A DNA stretch of 64,000 bases from Silene latifolia (Eukaryota; Streptophyta; Magnoliopsida; Caryophyllales; Caryophyllaceae). The DNA is taken from assembly GCF_048544455.1 (NCBI RefSeq), contig NC_133530.1, forward strand, positions 16,421,748 to 16,485,747, read 5' to 3'. The notes under the pieces are model-generated. The model saw nothing but the letters and a program-made list of their open reading frames with translations, was not told where the DNA came from and searched no databases. A program made the translations under genes and the position numbers. Of this stretch, positions 57,247 through 64,000 are shown piece after piece; position 1 is the stretch's first letter; the number at the start of each line of letters is the position of its first letter.

Positions 57247-58597
57247 TGTGAGTTGTGTTGAGTAACACACAATTACACAAGGCTATAAAAATGTCAACAT
57301 TTTTCATACTAATAATGTTACACTTATGCATAAACTTAAACAATTAATCTCAATTGCAACCCCTGATTTTCACGGGTACAAAAACTAGTTACATATTATA
57401 TGTTAATGATAGGGCGCCACCGGGTAACGTCAAGATTGGGTGCCAACCTCTCACATACATTTTTTATTGAAGGGGTTCCCAATTATTACATGTGAGAGGA
57501 TGACGCCGAGATTAAGTGTCACCCAGTGACACCAACTCATTTTCCATCTGTTAAAATGAAGCTATGGAGACCTTATCTTTGTTTTATAAATAACACCGAT
57601 GGACAATTAACATATTACATATATTAGTACCTTTGAATCTCAGAAATAATTCGGACCCGAGGGAGTATATCAGATCAACATCCTTATTAAATGTGTACAG
57701 TGAGTGAGATATTTCGGTAGCAAATCGATCAATTGACTCATTTTCTATTTTTTTGCAAGCGTCGTCTTATTAATTCAGTGGAATAAACCATACTCCCTCT
57801 TATCTAGTAAGTTCTTCACGTTTTATTAAAATAAACTTCATCGATGAGATAAGAGTTGTGCATATCCATTGAACGTGGTTGTTTATGGGCCACAAACATT
57901 AAAGTAAGGAATAAAATAGGAGTAAAGTGTTGGGTGGGATTTGGTGATAGGAAAGGGGATGAATAAAATAAGAGTAAATGTTTACCAAAAATAGAAAGAG
58001 GAAAAAAATCTAAATAATCAGTTTTAGGAAATAAGGAAGAATATAGAGAATTGGAGAGAGTATATTTATATTTAAAACCATAACCTTTTGATTTACTCTT
58101 TTTCAAAATTAGTAGTATATATAGGTTTCTGGTTTTGAAACTAATTATTTTAATTTGATTAATGGTGTTATTATGTTGAGAACTTTGAATTTAAGTTGAA
58201 AATTATTGGTTTCAAATTACTTTAAAATCACTACTAATCTACTGTATAATTAACTTAAATTTTAGTTGGCTCATAAACCATCTTAAATTTTTAATTTCAA
58301 AACTCCAAAGATTGGGTTGAAAACACCAAAGTTTTAATTTTTTTTATTAGTCAAGATTAAGATTATCACTTTAGTTTTGATCACCTAGAGTTTTTAGATA
58401 TTAACTACCCATTTTCCTTTGAAAGAGGAATGTTTTAAATAAGAACTTTATGGCTTTGAGACGAATATTTGTGGGGAGGAGTTAAACGAAGAGGATAATC
58501 GGTATATGAGGTTGGAAGTAATTCGAGGTTGTCATTCTAGGTAGTATCAATGGTGGAATGAAATACTAGCAGGCAAACAATAAGAGAGACTGACAAG
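57247..58597. other. Shared non-coding stretch with empty sites for the left SINE and Helitron
   Basis: Colinear with 9480-14062 minus its two insertions. The empty Helitron site is near 57335-57351 and the empty SINE site near 57910-57925. The frame at 57816-58106 is spurious. Confidence 0.6.
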
Positions 58598-59165
58598 TAG
58601 ACCTGGCAAAACGGGTCACTCGGGTCGGGTACGAGTCAGGTCATTTCGGGTCTGTGATACATTTCGGGCCGGGTCAATTTCGGGTTTCGGGGCAATTTCG
58701 GCTGACCTGTTGTCGGGTCATTTCGGGTCGGGTCATTTTGGGTATGGGTCATTTTGTGTAGGGTTGCTTTTGAGTTAATGACTAAACACTTAAGTTAGTA
58801 CAATTTTGATTAAGAAGTATTATTTTGCAAATTTAACTATTTATTAACGATTATTGTAACCAATTCAATGAAACTTTATTTTGATATATATAATATTAAT
58901 ATGATTTTGTACTAGTCGTTTCGGGTCATTTTGGGCCATTTCAAGTCATTTCGGATCAGGTCAATTATCTGGTCTTTTCGGGTTGGGTCACCTCATCGGG
59001 TTGGGTCAACATTGGGCCAGACAATGTTCGGGTCGGGTCTGGGTCGGATCGGGTAAATTCGGATTTCGGGTCGTATTCGGGTCAAACAAGTTCGGGTCAT
59101 TTTCGAGTCTCGGATCAACCTTTTCAGGCAAGGTCATTCGGGTCTGACCCATTTTACCAGGTCTA
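58598..59165. mobile_element. TIR element rich in GGGTC repeats, absent from the left arm
   Basis: 568 bp with ends TAGACCTGGCAAAACGGGTC and the inverse of TAGACCTGGTAAAATGGGTC. Subterminal GGGTCGGGT/TTTCGGGTC repeats fill it. Imperfect 10-bp direct repeats GACTGACAAG and GACTGGCAAG flank it. The left arm near 9481-9500 has the site without it. The structure fits hAT or MULE; the duplication length leaves this open. Confidence 0.8.
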
Positions 59166-60013
59166 GACTGGCAAGTGATAAGTTAAGAGTAAGGTGTAAT
59201 CGTGGGATGGATATGGTTTATTGATATTTCAGTGATTTTCTCCATTATATTAAGCTTATGATAAATGGGCTGGTCTTATGCTAAAAGACCGCCTTATACG
59301 GAGTATAACAATTGGTGAACGCAATATAACCTAGCACATAAAAGGCTTCTAGGATATTCTTATTATGCTAACACCCCCTCAAACTAGAGCATTGAGATTC
59401 AGAATGCCCAGCTTGCGAAGTACGTAATCAATGCAAACTGCAATATCTCGACAAGCCACTAATATATTATTACGATATTATTCTTATATACCGATATCTT
59501 GACAATATCTCAACATCCCCTCAAATTCGTGGTAATTATTTTTTCGAAATTTCCATGCAAAATAGAAATCTTCGATCTTGATTTTTCCATCTTCATTAAT
59601 CTTCTTCATCTCCGCAAGGTTGGTAAGATATATAAACGAGTGTAAACTCGCTGAACAATGTCTTCGAACAAGAACATTAATTTTCGAACTTGTCGAATAT
59701 CAAATAATTTGTTAGGAACACTAATCGGTCCTAAACAAATTTCAGTAAGACGAAAAATTATCCGTTAATTTTAAAGTTTCGAGAATGTTAAGTTTTTCTT
59801 AACTCCAAATAGATCTGAACCACCATCATGGTGATTAAAATTGCGTAACTCGCCAGTCAATTTAAATACCACCTTAATTGAAGAAAAGAATTTTAAATCA
59901 AAATTCAGAGAAACAAGGACGAAGAATTTTCATGGTTTAAATTTGTCAATTTGCTTGACAAATGTCTTTTTTTTTTGAAAAAAATGAACATTAATTAAAG
60001 AAAAGTCAAGAGA
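59166..60013. other. Shared AT-rich stretch with LTR-element remnants
   Basis: Mirror of 8690-9480, containing the two purine-tract/LTR-like junctions (ACACCCCCTCAAACTAGAG at 59371; ACATCCCCTCAAATTCG at 59512). No gene. Confidence 0.5.
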
Positions 60014-60378
60014 TTACAAAGAGTTCAAGGAGTGTGTGTGTGTCTCAGGGGAAAGCTTGGTCCAACCCACCGATTCAATATTACAAAGGTCTAAAAGAAA
60101 GGTGGGGATATTTTCCCACCGAAAAATCCCATTAGCAAAAGAAGTATCGTCCCTTGAGAACTTAGCCATAGAGTCAACAACGGTGTTCATGCTGCGAGGT
60201 TCAAAAGTTATCTTCAAAAGTGGTGAGGCCTTTAATAATTCCCTACAACTCAAGACAATATTAACAACATTATCCAGAGATGCACTACAAATCTTCAATT
60301 CAGACGAGATAAGTCGGACGACATTAAGGCAATCGGAACTAATAAGGAAGCAACCTGAACGGCTCCTAGCAAACAACT
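60014..60378 (-). pseudogene. LINE RNase H fragment, truncated at the palindrome boundary
   Basis: On the minus strand, LFARSRSGCFLISSDCLNVVRLI through MAKFSRDDTSFANG to the stop matches 8290-8656. Upstream of LFARS the sequence is unrelated to the left copy. The N-terminal half of the domain, including the conserved Glu block, is lost. Confidence 0.8.
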
Positions 60379-60416
60379 TCTTCTTAATGATTAACTCCAA
60401 GGATAAAGTCTGAGAC

Positions 60417-62000
60417 AAAGTACACAGTAGTTCAATCACGGTTATTGTAAAGTTCAATCACGGTTATTGTAAAGTTCAATCATGATTATTGTAATAATCA
60501 TTGTAGTATTTCAATAGTTCAATCATGGTTATTGTAAAGTTCAATCACGGTTATTGTAATAATTTAAGGTAATAATTATATGACTCTAATGTAATTACTC
60601 TATTTTTATGTTGTAACAAGTGTTGCTTCTGTCAAATTAAGATTTCAATTCATCTTCATCCTCTTTTTAACATCCAACTCCTTAGCTTATTCATCTTTCT
60701 CGCCTTTTTCTTCTAAAGCAAGCTCAACAAATCGGAAAAGAGTTATCTTAGCTTGGTTATTGTATGAACCAATCTCAATCATTTCACTGAAGAAAAGCAA
60801 TTATTCTATTAAAATGGCCTGTTATTCAATTAAATAAGATGGAAACTAACAAAAGATAAGAAGTACACAATAGTTCACTCATGATTATTGTAAAGTTGAA
60901 TCACGGCTATTGTAATAATTTAAGACAATTATTATACGACTCTAATGCAATTACTTTATTTTTATGTTGTAAATCTGTATTGCTTCTGTCAAATTCAGAT
61001 TCTACTTCATCTTCATCCTCTTTTTATCATCCATCTTCTTATTCATCTTCCTCGCCTTCTTCTAAAGCACGCTCAATAAATCGAGAAGGGGGTTTATTAG
61101 CTTGGTTATTGTATTAACCAATCTTAATCTTCTCATTGAAGAAAATCAATTATTCTATTGAAAATGGTCAGTTACTCAATTAAACAAGATGAAAACAAAC
61201 AAAAGATAGAAAGTTGGCTATATTTGAGTTTCAGCTCAATACAATAACATGAGTTCTTCATTACAATAATTGGCTTTCTACATTACAATAACTATCAATA
61301 CCAGAGAACATTGTTCTCGATGAAACAACCGACTTAACTATAAAATAACTATGCTTCTATATTACAATAACTAAGTTTCTACATTAAAATAACTATATGT
61401 ACCAGAGAACATCATTTACACTAAACATGTTATTTTATTACGAACGTAATTATTCTATCCTACAACACCAGTTATTCTATTACACGTATTCAATTATTCC
61501 ATTAAGCATCAACTATCCCTGTTCAACGTCATTCCACCTGCAAATCACTTGCAGGTCGCAGGACTCGCAGCAAAGGGAAACCGTCTCAAGAAAATCAATT
61601 ATTCTATTGAAAATAACCGATTTTTCAATTAAACAAGATGAAACAAACAAAAGATAGAAAGTTGGCTATATTTGAGTTTGACTCAATACAATAACATGAG
61701 TTATTCATTACAATAAGCGAGTTTATACATTAGAATAACTATCAATACCAGAGACCATTATTCTCAGTAAACAACTGAGTTATTATAAAATAACTACGTT
61801 TCTTCATTACAATAACCGAGTTTCTACATTAAAATAATCGTACATACCAGAGAACCTTATTCTCGTAAACAAGTTATTTTATTACGAAGAACGTAATTAT
61901 TCTATCATACAAAATCAGTTATTCTATTACACGACTTCAATTATTCCATTAAGCATAAATTGTTCGTGTTCAACGTCATTCCACCTGAAAATCACCCAAA
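60417..62000. repeat. Tandem blocks of about 450 bp built from short ATTACAATAAC-type phrases
   Basis: The phrase AATCAATTATTCTATTGAAA (or close variant) recurs near 60797, 61145 and 61590. The block 61137-61586 is repeated at 61587-62000 (AAGATAGAAAGTTGGCTATA at 61200 and 61650). Within 60417-60560 a shorter unit, GTTCAATCACGGTTATTGTA, repeats about five times. No gene; the frames at 60881 and 61397 are not credible. Confidence 0.8.
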
Positions 62001-62346
62001 AAATATACAATTAATCGAAATACTAATGTTATTAATCACGGAAAAAAGACATAAATCATAAGAATTTGTTATTTAATTCAAATCTGCGGTGATTCGAGTA
62101 TTCAATAAGAAATCGTAAGAAATATTCATACCTTTGTTGTGATTTGAAAAGTTAGGGTTTTAGAAATTTGAGTATTAAGAAAAAACTGAGAGTTTCAATT
62201 GAAGTAATCGAAATTGCTAATGAATTTTGTGTAAAATTTCTGGAATTTACAAAAAAAAGTGATGAAACGATGAATTTGTTGATCGATTTTGGAGAAATTT
62301 TTGTGTGATTTTTTTATCATAACAGTGTAGCAACTATTTTGGTAGT

Positions 62347-62348
<2 letters not shown>
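62001..62348. other. Unrecognised AT-rich sequence
   Basis: No gene or element ends were seen before the GA microsatellite. Confidence 0.4.
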
Positions 62349-62397
<49 letters not shown>

Positions 62398-62401
62398 GAG
62401 A
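62349..62401. repeat. GA microsatellite
   Basis: An AG/GA run of about 50 bp, slightly interrupted towards its end. Confidence 0.95.
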
Positions 62402-62516
62402 CAGGAGTTTAGTTTTTTTTGTGCGTATGATTGTGATTTGTGAGCAATTGCTTTTGTTAGGTCAATTCTATATATACATATGGGTAACTCACGAGAAGTG
62501 ACAAACTCACGGATCT

Positions 62517-62518
<2 letters not shown>

Positions 62519-62593
<75 letters not shown>
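62519..62593. repeat. Long AT microsatellite
   Basis: About 37 AT repeats, directly abutting the start of the element at 62594. The same arrangement flanks elements A, B and C. Confidence 0.97.
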
Positions 62594-62595
<2 letters not shown>

Positions 62596-64000
62596 TGAAG
62601 TTCAAATGAGTCCACCTAAATTGGTGAGTCCTTAAGTCCTAATCTAAGCCATTGATCTTCTAAGATTGATGGTTGAGATTTGAAGACTTTTTAAATGAAA
62701 CTTTAGTGTTTTATAAAAGAAACTTTAATCTATTATTGTAACTTTAATTCTTTACGATTGAAACTTTAATATTTTATGGTCATTTTGTATATAAAAATTA
62801 AATTTATGTTATATAATGTAATTTTAAATATAAAAATTTAAATTTCACTGATTTAAGAGTGAAACTTTAATGTTTTACGAGTAAAATTTTAATACTTAAA
62901 ATGAAACTTTAATTTGTTTTAGATTATTTTTCAATTTAAAAATTTGAATTTTTGTAATAATGTAATTCTGACTAAAATTTATGAAATTTCATTGATTTTA
63001 GAGTGAAATTTTAATGTTTAACAAATGAAACTTTAATACTTAGATGCGGTTATTTCTGAAACTTTAATGATATACGAGTGAAATTTTAATGGTTAAAAGT
63101 GAAACTTTAATTTTTTTTTTAGGCCATTTTTAATATTAAAGTTTGAATTTATGTAATAATATAATTGTGACTAAAATTTATTTAATTTCTCTAATTTATG
63201 AATGTAACTTTATTATTGTACGACTGTAACTTTAATGCTTAAAATTATAACTTAAGTTTTTTTAGGCCATTTCTAATATAAATATTTAATTTATGTAATA
63301 ATGTTATTCTAACTAATTTATTTAGTGACTAAAATTTATGTAATTTTTATAATTTACAATTGTAAGATTGTAACTTTAATGGTCACGAGTGAAACTTTAA
63401 ATGTATATGAGTGAAATTTTAATGGTATACGAGTGATTTTATGTATATTTATATTTTATGCAATTTTTATATCCATCCAGCGGCATTGACACCGATAACC
63501 ACCACCTACACCCACCATGATCCCTCTGGCTGACCCACCACCCCACACGTCTTCACCACCCCCAACGCCTCCAGAATACCGGTCAGATCTGCCACCACCG
63601 CAAAAGGAGAAAATCAGAAGGAAAAAAAAAAGTAAAACTGAAACTGAAAAAAATTAAAAATGATCACCACACACACAAAACTCGACACACCAACAACCAC
63701 CACTCACCAATCTGAAAAAAAAAAAAAAGAGAAAGGGGAAGGGAGAGAGGCGACAAACCACCACTACCCACCGCATCTCCAACCATACATCGTCACCACC
63801 ACCAACAAACAACCAACAACAACAAAAAAAATTTCAGATATGAAAAAAAAAAAAGCAAAAGGGAGAAGAGAAGGAGCGGCTATTGGTGGGGCGTGGTGCA
63901 GCGATTTGGGTGCGTGGGAGATTGCGTGGTCGTCATTAGTAGTGGTGGTGTCGTGGTTTTATGTCGGCGTGGTGGTTGTCTATTACACCGGTCGTGGTCA
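62594..64000 (+). mobile_element. Second TA-flanked element with tandem GAAACTTTAAT units, cut by window edge
   Basis: After the AT tract it reads AGTGAAGTTCAAATGAGTCC, then GAGTCCTTAAGTCCTAATC and AAGCCATTGATC. The phrase order matches element A (GAAGGATCAACTAAGGTCC, GAGTCCATAAGGTC, GAGCCATTGGAT). An array of short units around GAAACTTTAATG follows (about 62690-63430), then CAC-rich and GA-rich tracts (63470-64000) like those of element A. I infer a distant member of the same class; the other end is outside the window. Confidence 0.5.

Larger units (their letters stand above)
42139..60378 (-). repeat. Right arm of the giant inverted repeat
   Basis: Reverse complement of 8290-39785, less the left-specific insertions. 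Private to this arm are the solo LTR (47456-49914) and the element at 58598-59165. The homology ends at about 60378, inside the LINE RNase H fragment. Confidence 0.93.

Overview
The window is plant nuclear DNA that is almost entirely transposable elements. It is AT-rich and has plant-type CACTA, Helitron, hAT, MULE, Stowaway and SINE termini, a Ty1/copia element primed by initiator-Met tRNA, and a plant LTR-element tail. A eudicot is likely. Caryophyllales is a guess that the sequence alone does not prove. The only convincing host-type gene is a small secreted proline/lysine-rich protein, present twice (21313-21816 minus; 55352-55855 plus) with identical predicted products.

The dominating structure is a giant imperfect inverted repeat. 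The left arm runs from about 8290 to 39785 and the right arm from about 42139 to 60378. The arms differ in length (about 31.5 and 18.2 kb), but the difference is explained by insertions private to one arm. The left arm alone carries a Ty3/gypsy-like element (24783-32020), two Helitrons (11009-13964 and 15067-21008) and a SINE (10187-10436). The right arm alone carries a 2.46-kb solo LTR (47456-49914) and a hAT/MULE-like element (58598-59165). Removing these leaves about 15.1-15.2 kb per arm. Both arms share the secreted-protein gene, a CACTA end, a Ty1/copia element with the same target duplication, a degenerate relative of the gene, a hAT element with its 8-bp target duplication, and a tRNA-derived SINE. 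These therefore predate the duplication, or are allelic if the palindrome is an assembly join of two haplotypes.

The centre (38.0-43.9 kb) consists of copies of a foldback-like element lying between TA microsatellites. Its middle is a 21-bp tandem array (unit roughly AAGTTATACAAAAATGAACC plus one base) that switches orientation several times. A distant relative starts at 62594, also next to a long TA tract.

Layout: 1-201 CACTA end; 202-5628 minus-strand LTR element, its LTR split by a MULE with 9-bp target duplication; 5622-8100 LINE tails, a TIR element and MITEs; 8123-8697 LINE RNase H tail where the palindrome begins; 8.3-39.8 kb left arm; 39.8-42.1 kb central spacer; 42.1-60.4 kb right arm; 60.4-64.0 kb tandem repeats and a second TA-flanked element. 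Boundaries were read by eye; identities and counts were not computed.
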